Notes: generated from the letters alone by a model not told the origin. A stretch of 64,000 nucleotides of DNA from SIG565 sp045651765 (GCA_045651765.1 JAZRSY010000002.1:1-64000); one strand, 5' to 3'; numbered from the stretch's first letter, positions 32,254 through 42,250 are shown. A program made the numbers and translations.

Positions 32254-34231
32254 ACATTAGTGTTTCTAATTCTTGTTCGGTTATTATTCTAACGCCCAAC
32301 TCGTTGGCTTTGGTGTACTTGCTTCCGGCATTTTCGCCGCACAAAAGGTAATCGGTTTTTTTAGAAACCGAGCCTGTTACCTTAGCGCCTAAGTTTTGCA
32401 ATTTTTCGGTTAAAGAATCACGGTTAAAATTTTGGAAGGTACCGGTTATTACCACCGTTTTTGAATTAAAAATACTGTCTTCTTGTATGTTTTGAGCCAC
32501 CTGCTCTAAATTAACTATATTTAACAGTTTTATGAACTCGTTGCGGTTGTCAGGGTTTTTAAACCATAAATAAATTTCATTATTGATGGTTTCTCCAAAG
32601 CCTTCTATGCTCGAAAAATCAAAGTTATTATCTACCGCGTCTAAAAGTTCTTGAGCGCTGCCCGAAAACAGTTTTTCTATTTGTTTGGCGGCATTTTTAC
32701 CAACCAAACCAATATTAACGGCTACAAGCAAATTAGAAAGCTTGGTGGTTTTGGCACTTTCGAGCGCGGCTACCAAATTATTATAAGATTTTTCGCCAAA
32801 GCCTTCCATTTCTATAATTTCTTGCCTGTGTTTTGGCAGTGAAAAAATGTCGGTTAACGAATTTATCCAACCCAATTTTGTAAATTTTTCGAGTGTGGAT
32901 TCACTCAGTCCATCAATATTCAAAGCCGGTTTGCTTACAAAATGGGTGTAGTTTTTAATTTTTTTGCCGGCGCAAACAGGATTTTCACAGTAAAGCACCT
33001 TTATTGTATTACCGCTGTTTTCGGTTGTTTTAACGGTGGTTTCTTGGTTGCAAATCGGGCAAAGTTTTGGGTAATTAGCAATATATTCACCACCGCCGTT
33101 GTACGATAAGTTTTGCTCTACATGTGGAATAATCATATTGCGTTTTGAAACTAAAATTTTATCGCCTTTATTTAGCCGTTTGTTTTCTATAAAGGTTATG
33201 TTATGAAGACTTGCGCGCTCTACAATAGTGTTATCAATCTCCACAGCGTCAAACTCGGCAACGGGGGTTAACTGACCTGTGCGGGAAATATTCCAATCAA
33301 TGTTATTAAGTGTGGTTTCAAAACTTGGGTCGCCAAATTTGTAGGCAATGCCATCTTTAAAATGATGCGATGTTTTGCCCTGCATTGCACAAAATTCGGC
33401 ATTATCGTAAGAAAACACAATGCCATCTATCGGGTAGCCCTTTTGTGCGGCAGCGTCCTTTAGTTTATTTATTTTAAACATTGCTGTATCGGCAGTGTCG
33501 GTGCCGCTTAAAAACTCTGTATCAATCAACTCAAAGCCAAGTTCGGCCAATTTTTTAAGGCGCTCGGTTTTAAGGGGAATGTTGCTAAGCCCTGCTAAAA
33601 CATTAAAAGGAATAAACCTAACACCCCTGCCTGCGCAAATAGCCGAATCTAACTGACGCACCGAGCCCGAGGCTAAATTGCGCGGGGTTGAATATTTTTC
33701 TTCGTTTTCTTCAATACTTTCATTAATACGGTTGAAGGTTGCAATATCAATAAAGGCTTCGCCGCTTATTGTGAGTTCTTCTTTAAAATTTATTTTTTTA
33801 GGCAGGTTGCTAAAAACCTTGGCATTATGGGTTATAACCTCGCCAACCGCACCGTCGCCCCTTGTTGAAGCCATAAAAATTTCGCCGTTTTTATAGGTTA
33901 TTTTAACGGTAAGGCCATCTAACTTTAAGGCAAGATAACCGTCATTTTTTCGGGCCATATCCAACAAGTCGTTAACATCTTTGGTCTTGGCAAGGCTAAG
34001 TAATGGTATTTCGTGCTCGGTTTTTTTAAGTTCGCTTAAAACTTCATATCCCGGGCGCTGCGTTGGGCTGTTTTCAAGCACAAAACCTGTTTCACTTTCA
34101 AGCTTAGTTAATTCGTCAAACAAGGCGTCGTACTCGGCATCGGATATGCTTGGGTTATTTTTATTATAATATTCGTCGCAACAGCGATTTAAAAATTCTA
34201 CCAATTCTTTAATTCTTGCGGTTTTTTCCAT
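32252..34231 (-). CDS. ligA: NAD-dependent DNA ligase LigA
   Basis: A 659-aa replicative/repair ligase. Order of parts: Ia domain (SDAEYDALFDEL), adenylation domain with active-site lysine in LALKLDG (~113) and STRGDG, OB fold, four-cysteine zinc finger (CPICNQ and CENPVC, ~400-425), helix-hairpin-helix repeats (EMEGFGEKSYNNL) and a C-terminal BRCT domain (KTVVITGTF to the end). The longer frame adds 33 residues with no homology; the ATG at 34231 follows GGAGAT. The adenylation motif is LKLDG with Thr after it, slightly off the common KIDGLA, so it is a divergent but complete LigA. Confidence 0.95.
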   Translation of the reverse strand: MEKTARIKELVEFLNRCCDEYYNKNNPSISDAEYDALFDELTKLESETGFVLENSPTQRPGYEVLSELKKTEHEIPLLSLAKTKDVNDLLDMARKNDGYLALKLDGLTVKITYKNGEIFMASTRGDGAVGEVITHNAKVFSNLPKKINFKEELTISGEAFIDIATFNRINESIEENEEKYSTPRNLASGSVRQLDSAICAGRGVRFIPFNVLAGLSNIPLKTERLKKLAELGFELIDTEFLSGTDTADTAMFKINKLKDAAAQKGYPIDGIVFSYDNAEFCAMQGKTSHHFKDGIAYKFGDPSFETTLNNIDWNISRTGQLTPVAEFDAVEIDNTIVERASLHNITFIENKRLNKGDKILVSKRNMIIPHVEQNLSYNGGGEYIANYPKLCPICNQETTVKTTENSGNTIKVLYCENPVCAGKKIKNYTHFVSKPALNIDGLSESTLEKFTKLGWINSLTDIFSLPKHRQEIIEMEGFGEKSYNNLVAALESAKTTKLSNLLVAVNIGLVGKNAAKQIEKLFSGSAQELLDAVDNNFDFSSIEGFGETINNEIYLWFKNPDNRNEFIKLLNIVNLEQVAQNIQEDSIFNSKTVVITGTFQNFNRDSLTEKLQNLGAKVTGSVSKKTDYLLCGENAGSKYTKANELGVRIITEQELETLM

Positions 34232-34372
34232 AAAAAAATCTCCGTTAAAATTTATTAACTTAATTATACCACAAAAGTAAATTAAAAAACAGTTTTTTAA
34301 AAAATTTTTATATATTAACCACTCGTTCATAATTTTATAGTATAATAACTAATTAAAAGGAAGTGTTATTTA

Positions 34373-36997
34373 ATGCTTAGTTTAAAAAATATTAAAAAAG
34401 ATTACATTTCAGCCGACGAAACGGTATCGGCATTAAGGGGTATAAGCCTTGATTTTCGCAAAAACGAATTTGTTTCGGTTTTGGGTCAGTCGGGCTGCGG
34501 TAAAACAACGCTGCTTAATATTATAGGCGGGTTGGACAGTTATACCTCGGGCGACCTTGTAATAAGCGGTATATCCACCAAAAAATACAAAAACAGGGAT
34601 TGGGATAATTACCGCAACCACAGAATTGGTTTTATTTTTCAAAGTTATAACCTTATTCCTCACCAAAGCGTGCTGAAAAATGTGGAACTGGCATTAACGC
34701 TTTCGGGCGTTTCAAAAAAAGAACGCAGAAAAAGGGCAATTACCGCATTAAAAGAAGTTGGTTTGGAAAAACAACTTTATAAAAAGCCCAATCAAATGTC
34801 GGGCGGACAAATGCAGCGTGTTGCAATTGCAAGGGCGCTTGTTAACAACCCCGAAATTTTATTGGCAGACGAACCCACCGGTGCGCTTGACTCCGAAACA
34901 GGAACACAGGTTATGGAACTTTTGAAACAAATTGCCCATGACCGCCTTGTTATAATGGTAACCCACAACCCCGAAATTGCCGAAAAATATTCCACCCGCA
35001 TTATAAACCTTTTAGACGGCAATGTTATAAGTGATTCTAACCCACCTAAACCCGAGGAATTAGAAGTGCAGGTAGCAGCGGATAACAAAAAAACTGCCAA
35101 AAAAACATCTATGTCTTTTTTTACGGCGCTTTCACTTAGTTTTAACAACCTAATGACCAAAAAAACCCGCACTATTATGACATCATTTGCAGGCAGCATT
35201 GGTATAATTGGCATTGCACTTATCTTATCACTTTCTAACGGAATCCAACTTTATATTAACAAGGTGCAAGAAGATGCTCTGTCTTCCTACCCAATTACAC
35301 TCGAAGAAACCACGCTGGATATTTCGAGTATGCTTTCGGCCATGATTGATTCAAATAATTCCGGCACCACCCAAGATGATAACAAAATTTATTCCAATAA
35401 CATTATGACCGATATGTTAAGTGCGGTTTCTAAGGGCTCCACCCAAAACAATTTGGCCGATTTTAAAAAATATATAGAAAACGGTGACACCGATTTGAAT
35501 GCCCTTATAACCGATATTCAATATAGTTATTCTACCCCAATTAATATTTATAAGGGCGATACCTCAAATGGTTTATATAAAGTAAACCCGGGTGAAATTT
35601 TCAACTCACTGGGCTTTAACAATAGCGATAGTTCTTCACTTTACGGCAGTGCCCAAAGCTATATGACCAACACTGATGTTTGGAAACCGCTGCTTAACAA
35701 CCAAGATTTATTAAAAAGCCAATACGATGTATTGGCCGGTAAAATACCCGAAAATTTTGACGAAGCCGTTTTAGTTATTGATAAAGACAACACCGTAAGC
35801 GACTATACCCTTTACACCTTAGGGCTTAAAGATGCCGCCGAGCTCGAAGATATGTCTAAGGCTATTTTAGAGGGCAATAAGTTTGAAACAGAACAAACCT
35901 CTTATAGTTTTGAAGAGATTTTGAACTTAAGGTTCAAATTGCTGCTTAACACCGATTATTTCCAGAAAAACGGCAATATTTATGAAGATAAACAAGACGA
36001 CGAAGTTTATTTAATTAATAAATTAAACACCGCGCAAGAAATTAAAATAGTTGGCATATTAAGGCCTAATGATGACACCTCGGTTATGACTCAGGGTGGT
36101 TATGTTGGTTATCTGAGTTCGCTTAACGAACACCTTATAACCAAGGTAAATGACAGCCCCGCAGCGAAACAACAACTTGAAAACCCCGAAACCGATATTT
36201 TCACAGGTCTGCCATTTAAAACCGAAAAGGAATATAGTTTAGCCGAAATTACGGCCTTTTCTGCCACACTCCCTGCCGCCGAGCAGGCTCAACTAACGGC
36301 CTTTATTACCCAAATGAAATCAAACGGTATGAGCGATGAAAAAATAGCCGAAACCTTATCTAAAAACATTTTTAAAAGCTCAGGCTCTACCTACCAAGAA
36401 AATCTTAAAAAATTGGGAATAGCCGACCTTGAAAAGCCGTCCACCATTAATATTTACCCCAAAGATTTTGAATCTAAAGATAAAATAGCCAACATTATAA
36501 CCGCTTATAATAGCAGCGTTTCGGAATCCGACCGAATAACCTACACCGATTATGTTGGTATAATGATGTCGTCGGTTAGCACCATAATTCAAGCTATAAG
36601 CTATGTTTTAATTGCCTTTGTTTCAATTTCACTTGTGGTTTCTTCTATTATGATTGGCATTATTACCTATATCTCAGTTTTAGAGCGCACCAAAGAAATC
36701 GGCATTTTGCGCGCTATTGGTGCATCCAAAAAGGACATTTCACGTGTGTTTAATGCCGAAACTTTAATTGTGGGCTTGGTGTCGGGAATTTTTGGTATAT
36801 TGGCAACACTGCTTTTAAATATTCCTATAAACTACATTATACAAACCTTGGCTAATATTACTGCTGAAGCACAACTGCCTCCCGCTGCCGCCTTAATTTT
36901 AGTGGCAATAAGCATGTTTTTAACCTTTGTTGCAGGGTTAATTCCATCGGGATTGGCAGCTAAAAAAGACCCGGTTGTTGCCCTTAGAACAGAATAA
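34373..36997 (+). CDS. ABC transporter with fused ATPase and FtsX-type permease (MacB-like)
   Basis: An 874-aa fusion. Residues ~1-230 are an ABC ATPase of the LolD/MacB class (Walker A GQSGCGKTT, signature SGGQMQR, Walker B ILLADEP). A first transmembrane helix follows near 270-290 (GSIGIIGIALILSLSNGI). A large extracytoplasmic domain spans ~300-730, and three helices of the FtsX/MacB permease domain end the protein, with the ERTKEIGILRAIGA coupling segment. Such mechanotransmission pumps export peptides, antibiotics or lipoproteins, usually with separate partners; no partner is adjacent. Ribosome-binding site AAGGAAG. Confidence 0.93.
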   Translation: MLSLKNIKKDYISADETVSALRGISLDFRKNEFVSVLGQSGCGKTTLLNIIGGLDSYTSGDLVISGISTKKYKNRDWDNYRNHRIGFIFQSYNLIPHQSVLKNVELALTLSGVSKKERRKRAITALKEVGLEKQLYKKPNQMSGGQMQRVAIARALVNNPEILLADEPTGALDSETGTQVMELLKQIAHDRLVIMVTHNPEIAEKYSTRIINLLDGNVISDSNPPKPEELEVQVAADNKKTAKKTSMSFFTALSLSFNNLMTKKTRTIMTSFAGSIGIIGIALILSLSNGIQLYINKVQEDALSSYPITLEETTLDISSMLSAMIDSNNSGTTQDDNKIYSNNIMTDMLSAVSKGSTQNNLADFKKYIENGDTDLNALITDIQYSYSTPINIYKGDTSNGLYKVNPGEIFNSLGFNNSDSSSLYGSAQSYMTNTDVWKPLLNNQDLLKSQYDVLAGKIPENFDEAVLVIDKDNTVSDYTLYTLGLKDAAELEDMSKAILEGNKFETEQTSYSFEEILNLRFKLLLNTDYFQKNGNIYEDKQDDEVYLINKLNTAQEIKIVGILRPNDDTSVMTQGGYVGYLSSLNEHLITKVNDSPAAKQQLENPETDIFTGLPFKTEKEYSLAEITAFSATLPAAEQAQLTAFITQMKSNGMSDEKIAETLSKNIFKSSGSTYQENLKKLGIADLEKPSTINIYPKDFESKDKIANIITAYNSSVSESDRITYTDYVGIMMSSVSTIIQAISYVLIAFVSISLVVSSIMIGIITYISVLERTKEIGILRAIGASKKDISRVFNAETLIVGLVSGIFGILATLLLNIPINYIIQTLANITAEAQLPPAAALILVAISMFLTFVAGLIPSGLAAKKDPVVALRTE

Positions 36998-37062
36998 TTG
37001 ATTTTTTGGTAAAATATTCAAAAATTTCAATAATTTATATTCCATTTTTTATAATTGCCGTG

Positions 37063-37091
37063 TTGACCAGAACTACAAAATATGGTATTAT
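37063..37091 (+). promoter_or_regulatory. Promoter of the split PFL operon
   Basis: -35 TTGACC (37063-37068), 17-base spacer, -10 TATTAT (37086-37091), about 31 bases before the start codon. No clear Rex palindrome was seen around it. Confidence 0.65.
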
Positions 37092-37121
37092 ATTATGTGG
37101 ATATGAAAGGATGAAATTTTA

Positions 37122-39218
37122 ATGGATTTTAAATATGAAGGTTGGCGCGGATTTGACCCAGGCACCTGGGTTAAAGAAATAAATGTTAGAAGCTTTATTA
37201 AGCATAACTATACCCCTTACGATGGCGACGAAAGTTTTTTAACGCCCGCCACTAACAATACAAAACAGTTGTGGGAGCAGGTTTTAGAACTTTCTAAAAA
37301 AGAACGTGAAGCAGGCGGAGTTTTGGATATGGATACAAAAATTATATCCACCATTACCTCGCACGGCCCTGCATACCTTGATAAAGAAAAAGAAACTATT
37401 GTCGGGTTCCAAACCGACAAGCCTTTCAAGCGCGCCCTTATGCCCTACGGCGGCATTAGAATGGCCGAAAAAGCCTGCACCGATAACGGTTATGAAATTG
37501 ACCCAGAGGTTAAAGAATTTTTTACCACACACCGCAAAACTCATAACGCCGGCGTTTTCGATGCATACACCCCCGAAATGCGTGCTTGCCGCTCAAGTCA
37601 CATTATTACCGGTCTGCCCGATGCTTACGGCAGAGGCCGCATTATAGGCGATTACAGGCGTGTGGCCCTTTATGGTGTAGACCGCCTTATCGAAGATAAA
37701 AAAGAACAAAAAGAAACAACCCGTTCGGCCATGTATGCCGAAGTTATTCGCGACCGAGAAGAAATTGCCGAACAAATTAGGGCTTTAGAAGACCTTAAAA
37801 AAATGGCCGCTAGTTACGGGTTTGATATATCACTGCCTGCGCGCGACACTAAAGAGGCTATTCAGTGGCTTTATTTTGGTTATTTGGCTGCTGTTAAGGA
37901 GCAAAACGGTGCCGCTATGTCGCTTGGCCGCACATCCACATTTATTGATATTTACGCCGAGCGTGATTTAAAATTAGGCAAATACACCGAAAGTGAACTT
38001 CAAGAAATGGTTGACCATTTTATTATGAAGTTGCGCCTTATAAAATTTGCCCGTACCCCCGAATATAACTCTCTTTTCTCGGGCGACCCACAGTGGGTTA
38101 CCGAGTCTATAGGCGGTTTAGGCATAGACGGCAGGCATATGATTACAAAAATGTCCTTCCGTTATTTGCACACACTTGAAAATCTTGGCGCCGCCCCCGA
38201 ACCCAACCTTACGGTGCTTTGGTCGACAAAACTGCCTCTCAACTTTAAACGTTACTGTGCAAGGCTTTCCATCGAAACTTCGTCCATTCAATACGAAAGC
38301 GACGATTTAATGCGTGTTATTCATGGCGACGATTACGCCATTGCCTGTTGCGTTTCATCCATGAGAATTGGCAAAGAAATGCAGTTCTTTGGCGCCCGAG
38401 CCAACCTTGCTAAGTGTTTGCTTTATGCTATTAACGGCGGTAAAGATGAAATTTCAGGCAAACAAATAGGCCCTGCATATACACCCATAACCAGTGAATA
38501 TTTAGATTACGATGAAGTTATGCAAAAATATGACACCATGTTGGAGTGGTTGGCCGGTGTATATGTTAACACCCTTAACATTATACACTATATGCACGAT
38601 AAATACTGTTACGAAAAAATACAAATGGCCCTGCACGATAAAGATGTTACCCGTTGGTTTGCAACAGGTATTGCAGGCCTTTCGGTAGTGGCCGATTCAC
38701 TTTCAGCCATTAAGTACGCCAAGGTTAAGGTTATTCGCAATAAAGAAGGTCTTGCCTACGATTATGAAATTGAAGGCGATTTCCCAAAATACGGCAACGA
38801 TGACGACCGTGTAGACTCCATTGCGTACGACATTGTTCACGACTTTTTAAAACACATTAAGAAAAACCACACCTACCGTGATGGTATTCCAACAACCTCA
38901 ATTTTAACCATTACTTCTAATGTAGTATATGGCAAAAACACAGGCGCCACCCCCGACGGCCGCAAAAAAGGAGTGGCCTTCGCCCCCGGCGCCAACCCAA
39001 TGCACCGCCGCGACACCCACGGAGCTGTTGCTTCGCTCGCCTCGGTTGCTAAACTTTCTTTTAAAGATTCGCAAGATGGTATTTCCAACACATTCTCGAT
39101 TATACCGGGTGCCCTTGGCAAAGAAGACCAAGTGTTTATGGGCGAATTGGATGTAGACCTTAATTGCGGCGCTTGCTGCAGCCCCACCCTTTTTGAAGGA
39201 TTGGATACCGATATTTAA
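37122..39218 (+). CDS. pflB: Pyruvate formate-lyase catalytic chain lacking its glycyl-radical domain
   Basis: A 698-aa formate C-acetyltransferase converting pyruvate and CoA to acetyl-CoA and formate. The catalytic cysteine pair is in AIACCVSSMRIG (C409-C410), and the family landmarks TPDGRKKGVAFAPGANP and SIIPGALGKEDQ are near the end. The chain stops after a cysteine-containing linker (LNCGACCSP), exactly before the segment that in full-length PFL carries the radical glycine. That segment is encoded next, in another frame, as an 80-aa protein. The enzyme must therefore work as a two-chain complex. The activase gene follows. Confidence 0.93.
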   Translation: MDFKYEGWRGFDPGTWVKEINVRSFIKHNYTPYDGDESFLTPATNNTKQLWEQVLELSKKEREAGGVLDMDTKIISTITSHGPAYLDKEKETIVGFQTDKPFKRALMPYGGIRMAEKACTDNGYEIDPEVKEFFTTHRKTHNAGVFDAYTPEMRACRSSHIITGLPDAYGRGRIIGDYRRVALYGVDRLIEDKKEQKETTRSAMYAEVIRDREEIAEQIRALEDLKKMAASYGFDISLPARDTKEAIQWLYFGYLAAVKEQNGAAMSLGRTSTFIDIYAERDLKLGKYTESELQEMVDHFIMKLRLIKFARTPEYNSLFSGDPQWVTESIGGLGIDGRHMITKMSFRYLHTLENLGAAPEPNLTVLWSTKLPLNFKRYCARLSIETSSIQYESDDLMRVIHGDDYAIACCVSSMRIGKEMQFFGARANLAKCLLYAINGGKDEISGKQIGPAYTPITSEYLDYDEVMQKYDTMLEWLAGVYVNTLNIIHYMHDKYCYEKIQMALHDKDVTRWFATGIAGLSVVADSLSAIKYAKVKVIRNKEGLAYDYEIEGDFPKYGNDDDRVDSIAYDIVHDFLKHIKKNHTYRDGIPTTSILTITSNVVYGKNTGATPDGRKKGVAFAPGANPMHRRDTHGAVASLASVAKLSFKDSQDGISNTFSIIPGALGKEDQVFMGELDVDLNCGACCSPTLFEGLDTDI

Positions 39219-39235
39219 TTTTAAGGAGTAATATT

Positions 39236-39478
39236 ATGCACGCTACAGATAACCAAATAGATAATCTGGTTTCCCTTTTAGATGGTTATGTAGAAAAGGG
39301 CGGCCACCACCTAAATGTTAATGTTTTTACCAAAGAAACCCTGCTTGATGCACAAGCCCACCCCGAAAAATATCCACAACTTACCGTTAGGGTTAGCGGC
39401 TATGCAGTTAACTTTGTTAAGCTCACAAAAGAGCAGCAAGACGAGGTAATATCCCGCACCTTCCACGAAAAAATTTAA
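39236..39478 (+). CDS. Separate glycyl-radical domain of PFL (GrcA/YfiD-like)
   Basis: An 80-aa protein corresponding to the C-terminal end of PFL. LLDGYVEKGGHHLNVNV is followed by KETLLDAQAHPEKYPQL and the radical motif TVRVSGYAVNF with the radical on G55, ending in SRTFHEKI. It starts 17 bases after the stop of the catalytic chain with its own AAGGAG site and lies in a different frame (offset +2), so simple readthrough cannot make a fusion. GrcA in E. coli replaces an oxygen-damaged PFL terminus; here it is the only radical domain available to the adjacent catalytic chain. Confidence 0.92.
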   Translation: MHATDNQIDNLVSLLDGYVEKGGHHLNVNVFTKETLLDAQAHPEKYPQLTVRVSGYAVNFVKLTKEQQDEVISRTFHEKI

Positions 39479-39479
39479 A

Positions 39480-40235
39480 ATGACAGGCTATATACATTCG
39501 TGCGAGAGTTTTGGCACGGTAGACGGCCCGGGCATTAGGTATGTTGTTTTTATGCAGGGTTGCCCGCTCAGGTGCCTTTACTGCCACAACCCAGACACCT
39601 GGGAAACCGGCATAGGCCAAAAAATAAGCGCGGCACAAATTTTAGAAGAATATCAAAAAAACCGCTCATTTTATAAAAACGGTGGCATTACCGTTACGGG
39701 CGGCGAACCGCTTTTGCAGGTGGATTTTTTAATTGAACTTTTCTCTTTAGCTAAAGAGCAGGGCATTCACACCTGTATTGACACCTCCGGTGCCACATAT
39801 AACCCTGCAGACAATGCCTATTGCCAAAAACTTAATACGCTTTTAGGTTACACCGACCTTGTTATTTTAGATATTAAACACATAGACCCAGTATGCCACA
39901 AAAAACTCACGGGCAGCAGTAATAACCGTATTTTACAGTTTGCCCAGTTTTTAAACAAAAAAAATATACCCGTTTGGGTAAGGCACGTTGTTGTAGAAGG
40001 TTATACCGATTCGCCCGAGCATTTATATAATTTAGGCATTTTTATTGGCAAACTTAAAAATGTAAGGGCGCTTGACGTTATTCCCTACCACACATTAGGT
40101 GTTAATAAATACAAAGAACTTAACATTAAATATGCACTCCAAGGTCTTGAACCGTTAAGTAATAACAAGGCCGCTAAAGCTAAAGAACATATTTTAAACG
40201 GAATAAAACAAGCAAAAACAGAAAAACCACTATAA
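39480..40235 (+). CDS. pflA: Pyruvate formate-lyase activating enzyme
   Basis: A 251-aa radical SAM activase. The cluster motif CPLRCLYC (CxxxCxxC) sits near residue 29; TVTGGEPLLQ and DIKHIDPVCHKKLTG are typical of PFL-AE. It starts one base after the stop of the glycyl-radical domain gene, so catalytic chain, radical domain and activase form one operon. No ferredoxin insert, as expected for PFL-AE. Confidence 0.95.
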   Translation: MTGYIHSCESFGTVDGPGIRYVVFMQGCPLRCLYCHNPDTWETGIGQKISAAQILEEYQKNRSFYKNGGITVTGGEPLLQVDFLIELFSLAKEQGIHTCIDTSGATYNPADNAYCQKLNTLLGYTDLVILDIKHIDPVCHKKLTGSSNNRILQFAQFLNKKNIPVWVRHVVVEGYTDSPEHLYNLGIFIGKLKNVRALDVIPYHTLGVNKYKELNIKYALQGLEPLSNNKAAKAKEHILNGIKQAKTEKPL

Positions 40236-40250
40236 AGTGGTTTTTCTTTT
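40221..40250 (+). terminator. Terminator of the pfl operon
   Basis: GAAAAACCACT pairs with AGTGGTTTTTC around a 4-base loop, then T-rich. The stem overlaps the last codons of pflA. Confidence 0.75.
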
Positions 40251-40306
40251 ATTTTTAAACAATTTGTGGTATACTTTAATTTAAGAATATTAAGTGAGGA
40301 ATTTTT

Positions 40307-40885
40307 ATGCAATATATTTTGGCCTCAGCATCTGACAGGCGCAAAGAACTTATAAAACTTATTACTGAAGATTTTATAATAATACCCGCCAATATTGACG
40401 AAACGGTTACAGCCAACATACCACCTCGTTTTGCACCCGAATATTTAGCCGTTAAAAAGGCAGAATTTGTGGCTAAACAACACCCAAACAGCCTTGTAAT
40501 AGGCTCGGATACAGGTGTTTTTTTGGATAACACAATGTTTGGCAAACCTCAAAATAATACCGAAGCCGAGCAAATGCTTAAAAGCCTTTCGGGCAAAACA
40601 CACTCGGTTATAACGGGCTGCGCTTTGTTTTACAAGGGCAAACACCTAAGTTTTTCTGAAGAAACAAAGGTGGAATTTTTAAACCTCACTAACGCCCAAA
40701 TTTCAAACTATGTAAACTCGGGCGAATGTTTAGACAAGGCCGGAGCCTACGCAATTCAGGGCAAGGGTGCTTTGCTTATTAAGGGAATTAACGGTGATTA
40801 TTTTAATGTTGTGGGTCTGCCGGTTAGCCGTTTAAAGCGCGAAATTGAAACCTTTTTTAAATTATTTGGTGAAAAATATGAATAA
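40307..40885 (+). CDS. maf: Maf-family nucleoside triphosphate pyrophosphatase
   Basis: A 192-aa Maf/YhdE-like house-cleaning enzyme that hydrolyses non-canonical or pyrimidine nucleoside triphosphates. It has the N-terminal ILASASDRRKELI (SxSxRR), the VIGSDTGVFL catalytic aspartate, GKPQNNTEAEQML, and YAIQGKGALLI near the C terminus. The gene overlaps rlmD by 8 bases. Confidence 0.93.
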   Translation: MQYILASASDRRKELIKLITEDFIIIPANIDETVTANIPPRFAPEYLAVKKAEFVAKQHPNSLVIGSDTGVFLDNTMFGKPQNNTEAEQMLKSLSGKTHSVITGCALFYKGKHLSFSEETKVEFLNLTNAQISNYVNSGECLDKAGAYAIQGKGALLIKGINGDYFNVVGLPVSRLKREIETFFKLFGEKYE

Positions 40886-42215
40886 AAATGACGAAATTAT
40901 TTTAGAAATCACCTCTACCTCTACCGAAGGCTTTGGTGTTGGTAAATATAACGGCATTACGGTTTTTGTGCCCAACACAGCCGAAGGCGATGTTGCGCTA
41001 ATTAAAATTTTAAAGGTTAAAAAAACCTATTGCTACGGTAAATTATTAGAACTTAAAACACCGTCTCCCAGCAGAACCGAGCCCGACTGCGCCACATTTT
41101 TGCAGTGTGGCGGCTGTGCATACAGGCATATTACATATGATAAGGAATGCCAAATTAAATCCCAAAAGGTTTACGACTGCATTAAACGCATTGGCGGCAT
41201 AGATTTACCGCCCGAGCCAATTATTAGCGCTAATGATATTTTAGGTTACAGGAACAAGGCCCAGTTGCCTTTTTCTCAAAACTGTAACACCGGTTTTTAT
41301 GCTTTGCACTCACACCGCATTATAGAAACCGAAAATTGCCTTTTGTCGCCCCAGATTTTTAATGAAATTGCGGCCACAATAAGCCGTTGGGTAAAAGAAT
41401 ATAATATTTCGGTTTATAACGAGGCCTCTAACACGGGGCTAATCCGGCACCTGTATTTGAGAATAGCCAAAGCCACAAACGAAATTATGGTGGTGCTTGT
41501 AATAAATGGCTCAGACATTCCTTTTAAGCAAGAACTGCTTTTTAGGTTAAAGGAATTTACAGCCATCAAAAGTGTTGGGCTTAACATTAACAAAATGCAA
41601 ACCAATGTTATTTTGGGCAATTCCTGCAAAACAATTTTTGGGCAAGATTATATTACCGATATTTTATGTGGCGTAAAAATTAGAATATCAGCATTGTCGT
41701 TTTACCAGGTTAACCGTGATATGACCGAGTTGCTTTATAAAAAGGCGGCTGAATATGCAAAACCTAAAAATAAAAATATTTTAGATTTATATTGCGGTGC
41801 AGGCACAATAGGGCTGTCTTTTGCGGGTGTTGCCAAAAGCGTTACGGGTGTTGAAATTATACCCGAGGCCGTAAATGATGCCAAAATTAACGCCCAAGAA
41901 AACGGCATAACAAATGCCACATTTATTTGTGCCGATGCCGCTGATGCCGCAAACAATTTAAATAAACAAAATTATAAAGCCGATATTGTTATTTTAGACC
42001 CGCCCCGCAAGGGCTGTGAAGAGCAGCTTATTAAAACGGTGGCGAACGGCTTTGCCCCTCAAAAAGCGGTTTATATTTCGTGCGACCCCGCAACACTGGC
42101 GCGCGACGCTAAACTGTTTGATTCGCTGGGTTATAAACTTATTAAATACACCCCTGTGGATTTATTCCCCCGCACTTATCACATAGAAACGGTTGCTCTT
42201 TTTAAAAAGGTATAA
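40878..42215 (+). CDS. rlmD: 23S rRNA (uracil-C5)-methyltransferase, RlmD/RlmCD-type
   Basis: A 445-aa RNA m5U methyltransferase. An N-terminal TRAM domain (TSTEGFGVGKYNG) is followed by 4Fe-4S cysteines (CATFLQCGGC with a further Cys in KEC), SAM-binding LDLYCGAGTIGL, ILDPPRKGCE and the catalytic loop YISCDPATLARD. The longer frame starts inside maf; the ATG at 40878, after GGTGAAAA, gives a normal N terminus. Genes of this family (rumA) are known integration targets of some mobile elements, but this copy looks intact. Confidence 0.94.
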   Translation: MNKNDEIILEITSTSTEGFGVGKYNGITVFVPNTAEGDVALIKILKVKKTYCYGKLLELKTPSPSRTEPDCATFLQCGGCAYRHITYDKECQIKSQKVYDCIKRIGGIDLPPEPIISANDILGYRNKAQLPFSQNCNTGFYALHSHRIIETENCLLSPQIFNEIAATISRWVKEYNISVYNEASNTGLIRHLYLRIAKATNEIMVVLVINGSDIPFKQELLFRLKEFTAIKSVGLNINKMQTNVILGNSCKTIFGQDYITDILCGVKIRISALSFYQVNRDMTELLYKKAAEYAKPKNKNILDLYCGAGTIGLSFAGVAKSVTGVEIIPEAVNDAKINAQENGITNATFICADAADAANNLNKQNYKADIVILDPPRKGCEEQLIKTVANGFAPQKAVYISCDPATLARDAKLFDSLGYKLIKYTPVDLFPRTYHIETVALFKKV

Positions 42216-42216
42216 A

Positions 42217-42247
42217 AAAATACAGTATGCTTGGCATACTGTATTTT
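42217..42247. terminator. Bidirectional terminator
   Basis: AAAATACAGTATGC pairs with GCATACTGTATTTT; it lies between rlmD and the converging glgB-like gene. Confidence 0.85.
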
Positions 42248-42250
42248 TTA

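Noticed and set aside
37122..39478. PFL split explained as a sequencing frameshift
   Set aside because: The catalytic chain ends in-frame at a natural linker, followed by a spaced AAGGAG and ATG; a single indel would not create such a well-formed start, so a real split is favoured. It is not formally excluded without reads.
40878..42215. Mobile-element insertion in rlmD (rumA)
   Set aside because: The gene is full length with all motifs, and no foreign DNA borders it.
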